Shown: in pieces, positions 1 through 8,076 of the stretch
Position numbering within the stretch: position 1 is the first letter of the stretch
Layout: every line of letters begins with the position of its first letter
Source: Methylobacterium platani
Lineage (GTDB): Bacteria; Pseudomonadota; Alphaproteobacteria; Rhizobiales; Beijerinckiaceae
Reading direction: 5' to 3'
Length of the DNA stretch: 64,000 nucleotides
NCBI RefSeq assembly: GCF_001653715.1
Contig: NZ_LWHQ01000028.1
Span: forward strand, 20,370 to 84,369
Position numbers and translations under genes: made by a program
The notes under the pieces: model-generated
Databases searched by the model: none
The model's input: only the letters and a program-made list of their open reading frames with translations
Told to the model about the DNA's origin: nothing

Positions 1-2
1 TT

Positions 3-1013
3 GTCCACGCGGCGGCCGGGATCGTCGCACAGGTGCTCGGCGCGACGCGCGCCGGTTACGGACTGGTTGATGCCGCGCGCGCGAGTGTCGACGTTCCAAC
101 CGACTGGTGCGCACCGGGGATCGCCTCTGTCGCTGGCCAGCACGACTTTCGCGACTACGGCTCCTACATCGAGGATCTACGGCACGGTGCAGCCGTCCTG
201 ATCGAGGATGTAGAACGCGACCCCCGCACTCGAGAGAGCGCCGCGACACTGCTCGCGATCGGTGTTCGGGCACTGATCAACGTGCCCGTGATGGAACGCG
301 GGCGTCTCGTTGGGATCGGCTTCATCCACTCCGATCGTTCCCGCGCCTTCTCAACCGAGGAGCTGGCCTTCGTGAGGGCTGTGGCCGACAGGGTTCAGGT
401 CGCCGTCGCACGGGTGCAGGCAGAGGCGCAGCAGGCGCTGCTGAACGGCGAACTGTCCCACCGGCTCAAGAACACCTTGTCGATGGTGCAGGGCATCGCC
501 GGCCAGACGCTGCGCAGTGTCCCGGATCAGGCCCCGGTGCAGGCGTTCTCGCAGCGTCTCATCGCATTATCGCGGGCACATGACGTACTCCTGCAGGACA
601 GCTGGGCGGCTGCGCCGATCCATAGCGTTGTCGAGCGTGTGCTATCCCTACAGTCCCCCCTGGACCGCTTCCGGATCGTGGGGCCGAACCTAGCGCTTTC
701 CCCGCAGGCGACACTGTCGCTGTCTCTGCTATTGCACGAGTTGACCACCAATGCAGTCAAGTACGGTGCGCTCTCAAACGAGGCGGGAACGGTCAGCGTG
801 GCGTGGTGGGTCGAGGATGACGAAGAGCGAACGGTCGTTCTCACTTGGCAGGAGCGCGGTGGCCCACCGGCACAGGTACCGACGCGACACGGCTTCGGAG
901 CGCGGCTGATCCAGATCGGGCTGGTGGGAACCCGCGAAGCGCAGCTGAGTTATACCACGTTGGGCTTTGACGCTGAGTTTCGCGCTCCTAGCTCGCAGGT
1001 GGTTGCGTCGTGA
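3..1013 (+). CDS. GAF-HWE sensor histidine kinase (5' truncated by window edge)
   Basis: This is a cytoplasmic sensor kinase that autophosphorylates on histidine and passes phosphate to a response regulator. The frame is already open at the first bases and runs into a GAF fold (GATRAGYG, then 'GIGFIHSDRSRAFS'), so the true start lies left of the window; the GTG at 33 is internal. The kinase core follows: H-box 'LSHRLKNTLSMVQGI', N-box 'HELTTNAVKYGALS', a tryptophan-rich 'LTWQERGGP' stretch and 'GFGARLI', all typical of the HWE/HisKA_2 type. No membrane segment is visible. The stop overlaps the next ORF by four bases (GTGA), but the better start of the response regulator is 36 bases further on. 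The pair is probably co-transcribed, with the regulator as the likely phosphate acceptor. Confidence 0.9.
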   Translation, partial: VHAAAGIVAQVLGATRAGYGLVDAARASVDVPTDWCAPGIASVAGQHDFRDYGSYIEDLRHGAAVLIEDVERDPRTRESAATLLAIGVRALINVPVMERGRLVGIGFIHSDRSRAFSTEELAFVRAVADRVQVAVARVQAEAQQALLNGELSHRLKNTLSMVQGIAGQTLRSVPDQAPVQAFSQRLIALSRAHDVLLQDSWAAAPIHSVVERVLSLQSPLDRFRIVGPNLALSPQATLSLSLLLHELTTNAVKYGALSNEAGTVSVAWWVEDDEERTVVLTWQERGGPPAQVPTRHGFGARLIQIGLVGTREAQLSYTTLGFDAEFRAPSSQVVAS

Positions 1014-1048
1014 TCCGGGCGGTGACGGGTTCTCTCCGGGGGGAATCC

Positions 1049-1435
1049 ATGACAATTGAAGGCACCGAGCGCCGGCCAATTGTGCTTCTCATTGAAGACG
1101 AGCCGATCCTGATGATGGCCCTGTCGGACCTCATCGAGGAAGCGGGCTGCGCGGTCGTCGAGGCGACGACGACCGTCAAGGCGATCCGCATCCTGGAGGC
1201 CCGCATGGACATCCGCGTGGTGGTGGCGGATCTGGACATGCGCGGGTCGGCAATGGGACTGAAGCTGGCTGCCTTGATTCGGGACCGGTGGCCGCCGATG
1301 GAACTCATCCTGACGGGGGCCGTGAAGCCGGAACTGGCGAACATTCCGGCTCGAGGTGTGTTTCACGACAAGCCGTTCAACCACGCCGGCATCGTCGAAA
1401 GCATCCGCGCTTTCACGTCAAACGGCCAGTTGTAG
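1049..1435 (+). CDS. single-domain response regulator
   Basis: A stand-alone receiver domain of about 128 residues with no output domain. The acidic pair 'IEDE', the phospho-acceptor strand 'VVVADLDM', the switch residue in 'ILTGA' and the conserved lysine in 'HDKPF' are all present. I chose ATG 1049 because GGGG lies at suitable spacing upstream; a GTG at 1010 would overlap the kinase stop. It is the likely partner of the HWE kinase upstream. The same kinase/receiver pairing recurs at 43444-45706. With no DNA-binding domain, it probably acts by protein contact or as a phosphate sink. Confidence 0.88.
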   Translation: MTIEGTERRPIVLLIEDEPILMMALSDLIEEAGCAVVEATTTVKAIRILEARMDIRVVVADLDMRGSAMGLKLAALIRDRWPPMELILTGAVKPELANIPARGVFHDKPFNHAGIVESIRAFTSNGQL

Positions 1436-2245
1436 ATCGCTTTGTCGTGACGCCGGGTGACACGACACATGCTGGCATGTCATTTGATTTCCTTATGTAC
1501 AATGCTGATATGACCAAGAGCCCCTAACAGAACTCGCTCTTATACCTGCTCAGTGTCTGACATTACAAGAGCAAAGGAGATTTAGATAGGTGCTCTGAGT
1601 CCTATTTTGCGATAAAGCCTTGAGCCCGCCTATAGGCCATCCGGGTCATGCATGCGTGCCACGGATCGCTCGCATCTAGATCGTCCCAGGTAGGGAAGCA
1701 CTCGATGCGCCGGCGGGTATGCTCGTGTAGCTTGCGGGCAATAACAGCAAGTTGCATAGAATGGGCAGGAGGGCGGGTTGTCGACGCTCCCGCAGGGCAA
1801 ATCCGTCGGACTCGGATGCGCCGAGCCAGCTGCTTTAGGCCTAGCACCGCGCCCGTCCCGCAAGCCAGCACCAGAGGGGATATGGAAGCGGGGTAGGCGG
1901 TGCGAGTCATAGCGCCTCCAGGCCTCTTCCAGATTTTCCCGACGCTACCTGGATCGGCGGCTCGTTGGCTCAACGCCAGTTCACTTTTGAGTATCTTGTA
2001 TGTCATTGCCCAGATTGCGCCTGGCTGCGAAGCTATCAACGAACTGGTGTGGTGATGCCTCTCTTTCAATGGCAGGAATCGCCAGTCATATAATGTAGGA
2101 AATACGACATTATATGTCAGAAACAGACTAAATATTCTCAAAATAGATTGAATCGCTACTTTTTAGGTTGTGATTTTTGATTTATATGTTGACACCAACG
2201 AGTATGGGGTGTGCATGCTCGCGGGCGACTTATTTGGATCGTGCG
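1436..2245. other. mostly non-coding stretch between regulators
   Basis: Apart from the doubtful 51-codon reverse ORF at 1602-1757, I see no gene. GC falls sharply at 1480-1600 and 2080-2240, where promoter regions are expected. No clear terminator or repeat stands out. Confidence 0.4.
1602..1757 (-). CDS. small hypothetical protein
   Basis: A 51-residue reverse ORF starting at ATG 1757. The sequence looks protein-like ('ARKLHEHTRRRIECFP', 'DASDPWHACMTRMAYRRAQ') rather than random, being rich in Arg, His and Trp. No clear ribosome binding site precedes it, and the longer open frame upstream reads as noise. It could be a real small protein or the tail of a decayed one. Function unknown. Confidence 0.35.
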   Translation of the reverse strand: MQLAVIARKLHEHTRRRIECFPTWDDLDASDPWHACMTRMAYRRAQGFIAK

Positions 2246-2482
2246 ATGCCTACATTTTTCTTCGACATCCATGATGGAAAGTGGATTTACGATGACGTGG
2301 GGGTTGAATGTGAAAATATCGCGGAGGCTTGTCGACACGCGAAGCGCGCTCTGCCTGCGATAGCGCTTGACAATATATCGCAAGACGATGATCGTCACGC
2401 GATCACAGTTATCGTCACCGATAACGATCGTCGTCCGGTCTATACTGCTAGTCTCATAATTATTGGAATGATGATAAGCTGA
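2246..2482 (+). CDS. DUF6894-family small protein
   Basis: A 78-residue protein starting at ATG 2246 with 'MPTFFFDIHDGKWIYDD'. The 'FFFDIxDG...DDxG' opening and the 'VTDNDRRPVYTASL' ending are typical of the DUF6894 family, which is widespread and multicopy in Hyphomicrobiales and has no known function. A second member lies at 38721-38963 on the other strand. The ATGs upstream of 2246 would add about 23 residues not shared with the family, so they were not used. Confidence 0.7.
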   Translation: MPTFFFDIHDGKWIYDDVGVECENIAEACRHAKRALPAIALDNISQDDDRHAITVIVTDNDRRPVYTASLIIIGMMIS

Positions 2483-2810
2483 TAATATTGCATTACAATA
2501 TTGAATTAATATTTACACGGCCGCTTGATCTCGCCCCGCTTTAAACGAAGGGCTTGCACGAACTTCCCAGAGAGAGTGCCAGCGTGTCCAACCTGTGAGC
2601 AGAAGCACAACAGGATGATGAGCAGGATGCCGACGAAGCTTAAGCCGCCTGTACGTGGCGCCTACCAGCGTATAAAATGAGTCGCTTCGGGTTTTTCTGA
2701 GACTGTTTGATTAAATAAATTCACGATCATGCTGCAATCGTGAAGCTATCCATTTCTTTTATTTTGTCTCATTTCTATTACGGCCGATATTTATTTTGTT
2801 GAAAAATGCT
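2483..2810. other. intergenic, no gene supported
   Basis: 328 bases between a forward small gene and a convergent Crp gene. The reverse strand at about 2500-2640 reads like a secreted small protein but lacks any usable start codon. The remainder is AT-rich. Confidence 0.35.
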
Positions 2811-3584
2811 CTAGACGCGTCGAGAAAGGTGCAGGTACTCAGGATTGAAGCTGCAAAAATTTCGTAGACGAGCCAAGTTTGGAACTTTCAAGTGTCTGTG
2901 CTTTAGATCGACCAGACCTAAGAAGCGCAAATGTTGTAGCGTACGGTTGGCGTGCACAATCGAGAAGCCTAGGATGTCGGCCAGATGGACTTGTGTCAGA
3001 GGTAGAAAACAACCCGTTTCTCCCGCCAATCCGACGACCTGCAAACGCAGCAGAAGCTCACAGAAGAGATGAGCCATCCGCTGATCCGCCCCACGTTGCC
3101 CGAGGTTCGTCAACCACTCGCGCAGGATTCCTTGTTCCACCAGCGTCGCCCAGCAGAGCGCCTGCGCAATGCGGGGATGGTTGCTGGTCAGATCGACAAT
3201 CGTGCTCCGCGGAATCTCCACGATCTCACAGGCTGTCAGGGCAGCGATGGAGTGGTCCATGCGGTTCAGGATGGCGACGTGCAGGTCGCACGTGTCTCCC
3301 GGTACGAGCAGGCCGAGGATGTGGCGCTGACCGTCAACCAGGATCTTGTAGCGGCAGGCGAAGCCCCGGGTCACGAGAAACACGCTCTCGGGGCGATCGC
3401 CTTCTCGGATCAAGTCGACCTGGGAGGAAACCCTCCTCCTCTGGCTCATCACCCCCATCAGCGTCCCTCGATCTTCATCCGTCAAACCGACGCTGCGTTC
3501 GAGCTTGGCGATCAAGGCATGGGAGTCGGGCAGCGGGACGTCCGCGGCGTCCGTCGGGACCGGCCGCTGCGATGGTTCGGTCAC
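2811..3584 (-). CDS. Crp/Fnr-type transcription regulator
   Basis: A 257-residue regulator with an N-terminal cyclic-nucleotide-binding-like beta-roll (about residues 30-150, 'LIREGDRPESVFLVTRGFACRYK', 'GLLVPGDTCDLHVAIL') and a C-terminal winged helix ('TQVHLADILGFSIVHANRTLQHLRFLGLVDL'). It starts at GTG 3584, with GGGAG seven bases upstream. There is no Fnr-type Cys cluster, so the signal is unknown. It lies 34 bases downstream of the small partner gene 3619-3885, which itself follows another Crp homologue, so the order crp, partner, crp suggests one operon. It shares the 'YLHL' ending with the two other members of this subfamily at 3882 and 16288. Confidence 0.88.
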   Translation of the reverse strand: MTEPSQRPVPTDAADVPLPDSHALIAKLERSVGLTDEDRGTLMGVMSQRRRVSSQVDLIREGDRPESVFLVTRGFACRYKILVDGQRHILGLLVPGDTCDLHVAILNRMDHSIAALTACEIVEIPRSTIVDLTSNHPRIAQALCWATLVEQGILREWLTNLGQRGADQRMAHLFCELLLRLQVVGLAGETGCFLPLTQVHLADILGFSIVHANRTLQHLRFLGLVDLKHRHLKVPNLARLRNFCSFNPEYLHLSRRV

Positions 3585-3618
3585 GATTAACTCCCTGTTC
3601 GCGGCGGTGCCGTCCGGC

Positions 3619-3885
3619 TCATCGTTTCAACCGTTGCCGGAGCCATCGGGCCGCCGCCTCCGGCGTGTCGAAGGTGGGGGCACGCAGTCCTGCCAGGCGG
3701 CCGAAGCCGGCCTCGAGGAACCAGCCGCGGAGCTGTTCGTGACCGGGCGTATCGAGGCGCACGAGCACGCCGACCAGCAACCCGTTGGCCATCACGAGCA
3801 ACCCCTGACGATCATCGCTGTCCGTGTCGACGCCGATCGGCTGAAGCACAACAAGCGTCTCGACGTTGTGCGGCGGCTTCATCAT
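3619..3885 (-). CDS. Crp-coupled small protein (uncharacterised)
   Basis: An 88-residue protein starting at ATG 3885, or the adjacent ATG 3882, inside the stop region of the preceding Crp gene (ATGATGA overlap), so translation is probably coupled. Its core 'NGLLVGVLVRLD' and 'GWFLEAGFGR' plus 'PTFDTPEAAARWL' match the product at 17076-17318, which is also coupled to a Crp homologue. The fold is probably small alpha/beta; there is no signal peptide or membrane helix. I do not recognise a named family. The repeated pairing suggests it modulates or is controlled by the Crp protein. Confidence 0.65.
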   Translation of the reverse strand: MMKPPHNVETLVVLQPIGVDTDSDDRQGLLVMANGLLVGVLVRLDTPGHEQLRGWFLEAGFGRLAGLRAPTFDTPEAAARWLRQRLKR

Positions 3886-4649
3886 GAGCTTCGTCGGCCA
3901 GTGCTCGGCCATGGAATGTTGCGGCGCACACCCCACCGCGTGTTCTTCAGGTGCAGGTAGTTCGGGTTGTAGCCGCACAAGGCTTTCAACCGCGTCACGT
4001 CCAGAATGGTCAGGGTCCGGCGCTTGAGCGCGATCAAGCCGAGCGCGCGAAGGTCGCGTAGCGTGCGATGCACATGCACGTTCGACAGGCCCATGGTGTC
4101 GGCGATGTCGATCTGGGTGAACGGGAAGCTGAAACTGTTGCCCGTCACACGGCCCACGGCCTCCAGCCGCAGCAGGAGCTCGCAGATGAGATGGGCGATC
4201 CGCAGGTTGGCCGGGCGGCCTCCGACATTGACGAGCCATTCCCGCAGAACGGCTTCGTCGACGAGGGCGCACCACATCAATGCCTGCGTGACCCGAGGAT
4301 GGTCGTTCGTGATCTCGACGATGGCCTGTCTCGGGATATCCACGACTTGGCAGGCTGTGATCGTGCCGATATTATGATCCATCTGATCGAGAATGAAGAC
4401 ATTCAGGTCGCAGAAGTCGCCGGGCACGAGATAGGCCATGATCTGGCGCTGCCCGTCCGGCAGCACCTTGTAGCGGCATGCGTAGCCATCGAGGATCAGA
4501 TGAACGCTGTTCGGCGGATCGCCCTCGCTGATCAGGTCGGTGCGCGCGGGCACTCTGCGAATGCGGAGCGTCAAGGCACTCAATGCCTTGCGATCTGCCT
4601 CGGTCAGTTCCTCGAAGCTCTCAAGCTTTCGGATCAGTGCGTCCTGCAT
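3882..4649 (-). CDS. Crp/Fnr-type transcription regulator
   Basis: A 255-residue regulator. The sensor roll occupies about residues 15-140 ('LISEGDPPNSVHLILDGYACRYK', 'AYLVPGDFCDLNVFIL') and the winged helix about 165-225 ('TQIDIADTMGLSNVHVHRTLRDLRALGLIAL'). It resembles the neighbours at 2811 and 16288 closely, indicating a paralogous set. About 20 residues extend past the 'NYLHL' motif where the homologues nearly end; this tail overlaps the partner gene, so it may result from a lost stop. No strong ribosome site precedes ATG 4649. The effector is unknown. Confidence 0.88.
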   Translation of the reverse strand: MQDALIRKLESFEELTEADRKALSALTLRIRRVPARTDLISEGDPPNSVHLILDGYACRYKVLPDGQRQIMAYLVPGDFCDLNVFILDQMDHNIGTITACQVVDIPRQAIVEITNDHPRVTQALMWCALVDEAVLREWLVNVGGRPANLRIAHLICELLLRLEAVGRVTGNSFSFPFTQIDIADTMGLSNVHVHRTLRDLRALGLIALKRRTLTILDVTRLKALCGYNPNYLHLKNTRWGVRRNIPWPSTGRRSS

Positions 4650-4829
4650 CAGCTACATCAGTCAGAAAGATGCGACAATGTATGTCGTAAATCTGACCTC
4701 CGCACAGTCCTATGATTGTTTTCTTGCGGCTGAGGACGATTAAGATCATACAGTGCGCCGTCGCTTGCACATGCAACCCGGCGCAAGCGGTGAGGATTGT
4801 TGGCTCCCGCCCCCAACGAGGTCGGGATC

Positions 4830-5552
4830 GTGTCCGTCCAGAGAGCGTGCCACAACCGTCTGCTTGCGGCACTTCCGCCAGCGGATTTTGCCCGGCTTCA
4901 ACCCCACCTGATGACGGTGCCGCTCAGGATCGGGGAGGTGCTCATGGCGCCCGGCACGCCGATCCGGCACGTCCTCTTCGTGGAGGATGGCATCCTCTCG
5001 GTGATCGCGACGGCGTCGGACGACCGGCAGATCGAGCTGGCATTGATCGGCCGGGAAGGCCTCGTCGGGCTGCCGGTCCTCATGGGCACGGACCGGAGCG
5101 TGCATGAGGGACGGGTGCAGGCGAGCGGCTACGCCTGGTGCCTGGAGGCGGACGCCATGCGTGAGATCCTCGGGACCAGCCCCGACCTGCATGCCTTCCT
5201 GCTGCGCTACGCCTATTCCGTGACCGTCCAGATCGCCGGCACCGCGCTCGCCAACACGCGCTACAAGGTGGACCAGCGTCTCGCACGCTGGCTCCTGATG
5301 TGCCACGACCGCACCACGGGCGACGAATTGCCGACGACGCATCGCTTCCTGTCGCTGATGCTCGGCATCAACCGTCCGGGACTGACGACCGCACTGTCGG
5401 TGTTCGAGCAGGCCGGCATGATCCGGACCGAGCGCGGCACCATCACGATCCGCGACCGGGCCGCGCTGCTCGCGAAGGCCGGAGCCTGCTACGGCGGTCC
5501 GGAGGGCGAGTACGAGCGCCTTCTCGTCGAAGGACGCCCGGTCTCCCGGTAA
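4830..5552 (+). CDS. Crp/Fnr-type transcription regulator
   Basis: About 240 residues. The cyclic-nucleotide-binding-like domain comprises roughly residues 15-130 ('RIGEVLMAPGTPIRHVLFVEDGILSV', 'LIGREGLVGLPVLMG') and the helix-turn-helix roughly 160-215 ('THRFLSLMLGINRPGLTTALSVFEQAGMI'). It belongs to a different branch from the three 'YLHL' regulators. GTG 4830 is preferred because GAGG lies eight bases upstream; the frame can start at TTG 4797, but no spaced ribosome site precedes that. It is divergent from the crp gene at 3882, so the roughly 180 bases between them must hold both promoters. Confidence 0.85.
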   Translation: MSVQRACHNRLLAALPPADFARLQPHLMTVPLRIGEVLMAPGTPIRHVLFVEDGILSVIATASDDRQIELALIGREGLVGLPVLMGTDRSVHEGRVQASGYAWCLEADAMREILGTSPDLHAFLLRYAYSVTVQIAGTALANTRYKVDQRLARWLLMCHDRTTGDELPTTHRFLSLMLGINRPGLTTALSVFEQAGMIRTERGTITIRDRAALLAKAGACYGGPEGEYERLLVEGRPVSR

Positions 5553-5617
5553 GCCACGCTCGCGAGGCGCCCTGATCGTCGTCCCGCTCTCGCCCTTGCC
5601 GTGCGCCCGGCGCGGCA

Positions 5618-6514
5618 TCACCGGCGCGGGTTCGCCATGAAGAACCGCAGCATCTCGCGGCTGGCGTCGGGGCCCGCCGGATCGGTGTGGGAACCGGCCG
5701 GATGGCCGCCGGCCCAGGCATGCCCCGCGCCGTGCAGAATCCACTGTTCCGACGTCCAGGTGCCGGCCGGTTCGGTGAGGAAAGTGCGGGTAAACGCGGT
5801 CCCGCCGCTGGAGCGCCCCTCGACGGTAGTGACGATCAGGTCCGAATCGGGTCGTGCCTGGGCGACGGCCTGGTCGCCGTTGATGGGGGCGACGGTCGTA
5901 TCCCGGTCGCCGTGGAAGACGATGGTCGGCACCGGATTCGTCGCCTGCCGCTGCGGCAGCAGGGCACCCCGATACATCGTGGGCAGGGCCAGGAGCATCG
6001 AGCCGGCCGAACCGCAGGCGAGGCCGGAATGGATGCCGACGGCCGCGTAGAGGTCCGGATACGTCATCGCCATGACGGCGGCGGCGGCGCCGCCCGACGA
6101 GAAGCCCGCGATGTAGACCCGTGCCGGATCGACGACGAAGCGTCCCATGATCTCCCGCGTGAGGCCGGCCAGGATCGACGGCTCGCCCCGCTCGCGCTGC
6201 TGATCCGCGTCCCGGAACCAGTTCCAGCTCTTGGTGATGTTGGCCGACCGCGGCTGATCCGGATAGGCGACGAGGAAGCCCTGCTCCTCCGCCAGGCGAT
6301 CCATGTTCGTGCCGATGGCGAAGTCGCGCGCCGATTGCGAGCTGCCGTGCAGCATCACCACCAGCGGTCGGGGGCCGTCCCCGGGGCCGGACGGCACGAA
6401 CAGGTCGTAGGCCCGGCTTCCGGCAGAGTTGCGGAACCGGCACTCGAGCGCCCGGGGCCGGTCGATCGACAGCCCCGAGGCTCCGGTCTGGTCGATCCTG
6501 AAATTCATGGTCAT
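5618..6514 (-). CDS. PHB depolymerase-like esterase
   Basis: A 298-residue alpha/beta hydrolase of the LpqC/PHB-depolymerase esterase group. The oxyanion strand 'VVMLHGSSQSARDF' is followed by a serine nucleophile in 'YIAGFSSGGAAAAVM' (GxSxG), an acidic 'FHGDRDTTV' and a histidine in 'HGAGHAWAGG'. It would hydrolyse short hydroxyalkanoate or other esters. No convincing signal peptide is seen, which suits a cytoplasmic enzyme acting on storage granules, although such a substrate is inferred. The start is ATG 6514, with ATG 6508 as an alternative. A TGC-rich dyad at 6813-6827 upstream resembles one near the phasin gene promoter at 19621. Confidence 0.85.
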   Translation of the reverse strand: MTMNFRIDQTGASGLSIDRPRALECRFRNSAGSRAYDLFVPSGPGDGPRPLVVMLHGSSQSARDFAIGTNMDRLAEEQGFLVAYPDQPRSANITKSWNWFRDADQQRERGEPSILAGLTREIMGRFVVDPARVYIAGFSSGGAAAAVMAMTYPDLYAAVGIHSGLACGSAGSMLLALPTMYRGALLPQRQATNPVPTIVFHGDRDTTVAPINGDQAVAQARPDSDLIVTTVEGRSSGGTAFTRTFLTEPAGTWTSEQWILHGAGHAWAGGHPAGSHTDPAGPDASREMLRFFMANPRR

Positions 6515-6934
6515 CGCTGAACTTTCGTGTGCGGATTTGCCTGGAGCACCACCGGATCGCGGCCGCGGTTCGTGGGCATCGCGCCCTCGCGGATGCGCCG
6601 ACAAGCCACGCTGGAATTCGTCGCCTTTCCGGATGACGCCGGTCTCGTCACCGCCCATGGCCGACCGGCGGGCCGTGCCGGAACCCGCCCGCCGCACGGT
6701 GAGGGCCGGATGGGCACGGGGCGGGACGGCCTTGCCGGACGAAGGAACGACCGATGCCGTCGGCACGGGTCCGCGCGGCTGCGCCCTTCCGACAACCCTC
6801 CGGCCTCGGCGATGTTGCATTGCAGCATGAAAAGCCGGCCAGGCCTGCCTCGTCGGAACCGATTGCCGGCCTCGGGACGGCGCCGGCTCCCGATCGCGAG
6901 GCGTGAGGCGGGGCCGTGGCGTTCCGGCCGTCCT
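6515..6934. other. intergenic region between desaturase and esterase genes
   Basis: 420 bases with no supported gene. It should hold the promoter of the esterase. The only notable sequence is the TGC-rich dyad at 6813-6827. Confidence 0.4.
6813..6827. promoter_or_regulatory. TGC-rich dyad, possible PHB-metabolism operator
   Basis: The forward strand reads TGTTGCATTGCAGCA (reverse TGCTGCAATGCAACA). A near match, TGCTGCACTGCA, occurs at 19621-19632, about 95 bases upstream of the phasin start. PHB regulators of the PhaR type are known to bind TGC-rich dyads in other alphaproteobacteria. That PhaR acts here is inference. Confidence 0.3.
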
Positions 6935-7969
6935 TCAGGCCGCCTCGAGCGTCCGCACGCGCGAGAACCCGACCAGCCTGCGGGCATCCTCGTCCCAAAG
7001 CGCCAGACCGAGGCAGCGGAGGCTGTCGCGCAGCGTCAGGCGGCCCACCTGCCCGAGCATCGCGTGGTCGTCCATGCATTCCTGGAGGCGGTAGTTCGGG
7101 ATACGGCTGTTGAGGTGATGGACGTGGTGCAGGCCGACATTGCCGGTGAACCATTGCAGCACCGCCGGCAGCACGTAGTGCGAGCTTCCACCGAGAGCGG
7201 CGGTGTGGAAGTCCCAGGTCTCGGGACCGTCCCAGACCGTGGCCTCGTACTGGTGCTGGACGTAGAACAGCCATCCGCCGATCCAGGCCGCCACGCACGT
7301 CGTCGGAACGAGCGCGACGAGCACCGGCATCACCCCGCCCGCCGCGACAGCCAGCAGGCCGACGAGCACGGCGAGAGCCGCGTCGAGCGCGAGCACGTCG
7401 CGCCAAGCGGTGCGCCAGGGCAAGCCGATGCCGAACGGCATGCGCTGGAGCAGCATGAAGTTGAGCGGCGAGCCGAGCCCAATCAGCAGGAACGGATTGC
7501 GGTAGAGCCGGTACCGGAGCCGGCCCAGGCGCGACAAGGCGAGGTACTCCCGCACCGTGAGGGTCGCGACGTCGCCGGTGCCGCGTCGGCTCAGGTCTCC
7601 GGTCGAGGCGTGGTGCAGAGCGTGCGCCCGCTTCCAGCTGTCGTAGGGCGTCAGCGTCAGCAGGCTGAGGGCGCGGCCGATGCCGTCGTTGGCGGTGCGG
7701 GAGGGCAGGAACGATCCGTGCCCGCAATCGTGCTGGATGATGAAGAGGCGGACGAGGAGGCCGCCGGCCGGGACGGCGAGGAGCGGCACGACCCAGCCAT
7801 GCCCGGTCGCCGCCGCGGCGACCATGGCGGCGCACAGGACGAGGTAGGGCAGACCGGTATTGGCAATCTGGCCGAGGGCGCTGCGCACGTCCGGCTCCCG
7901 GTAGGCCGCGCAATGGCGGGCGATGTCGCGCGCCGCGATTCCTGCGGGAGGCGTCGTCTGGGTATTCAT
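6935..7969 (-). CDS. membrane fatty acid desaturase
   Basis: A 344-residue membrane di-iron desaturase that introduces a double bond into acyl chains. The three histidine boxes are present in order: 'HDCGH' at about residues 80-84, 'HALHH' at about 116-120, and 'HHVHH' near 280. Hydrophobic blocks at about 40-75, 155-205 and 180-215 fit four transmembrane helices. ATG 7969 matches the usual N-terminus; an open extension upstream is Pro/Arg-rich noise. It lies about 100 bases downstream of transketolase on the same strand and may be co-transcribed. It resembles omega-6 type bacterial desaturases, though the position of the double bond cannot be read from sequence. Confidence 0.9.
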   Translation of the reverse strand: MNTQTTPPAGIAARDIARHCAAYREPDVRSALGQIANTGLPYLVLCAAMVAAAATGHGWVVPLLAVPAGGLLVRLFIIQHDCGHGSFLPSRTANDGIGRALSLLTLTPYDSWKRAHALHHASTGDLSRRGTGDVATLTVREYLALSRLGRLRYRLYRNPFLLIGLGSPLNFMLLQRMPFGIGLPWRTAWRDVLALDAALAVLVGLLAVAAGGVMPVLVALVPTTCVAAWIGGWLFYVQHQYEATVWDGPETWDFHTAALGGSSHYVLPAVLQWFTGNVGLHHVHHLNSRIPNYRLQECMDDHAMLGQVGRLTLRDSLRCLGLALWDEDARRLVGFSRVRTLEAA

Positions 7970-8076
7970 GGGGTCAAGCCTTGCATCGGCGGGCGGCGGT
8001 CCTGCGCCGGTCGGCCGGGACGGGGGAGGGGGCAATCGCCGCCGCATTCCCGTCCGGCCTCACAGGGAGACGGGCC

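Noticed and set aside
2500..2660. Reverse frame reading like a secreted small protein ('FVGILLIILLCFCSQVGHAG')
   Set aside because: No ATG, GTG or TTG start within the open frame, which opens at a TAG; at most a remnant.
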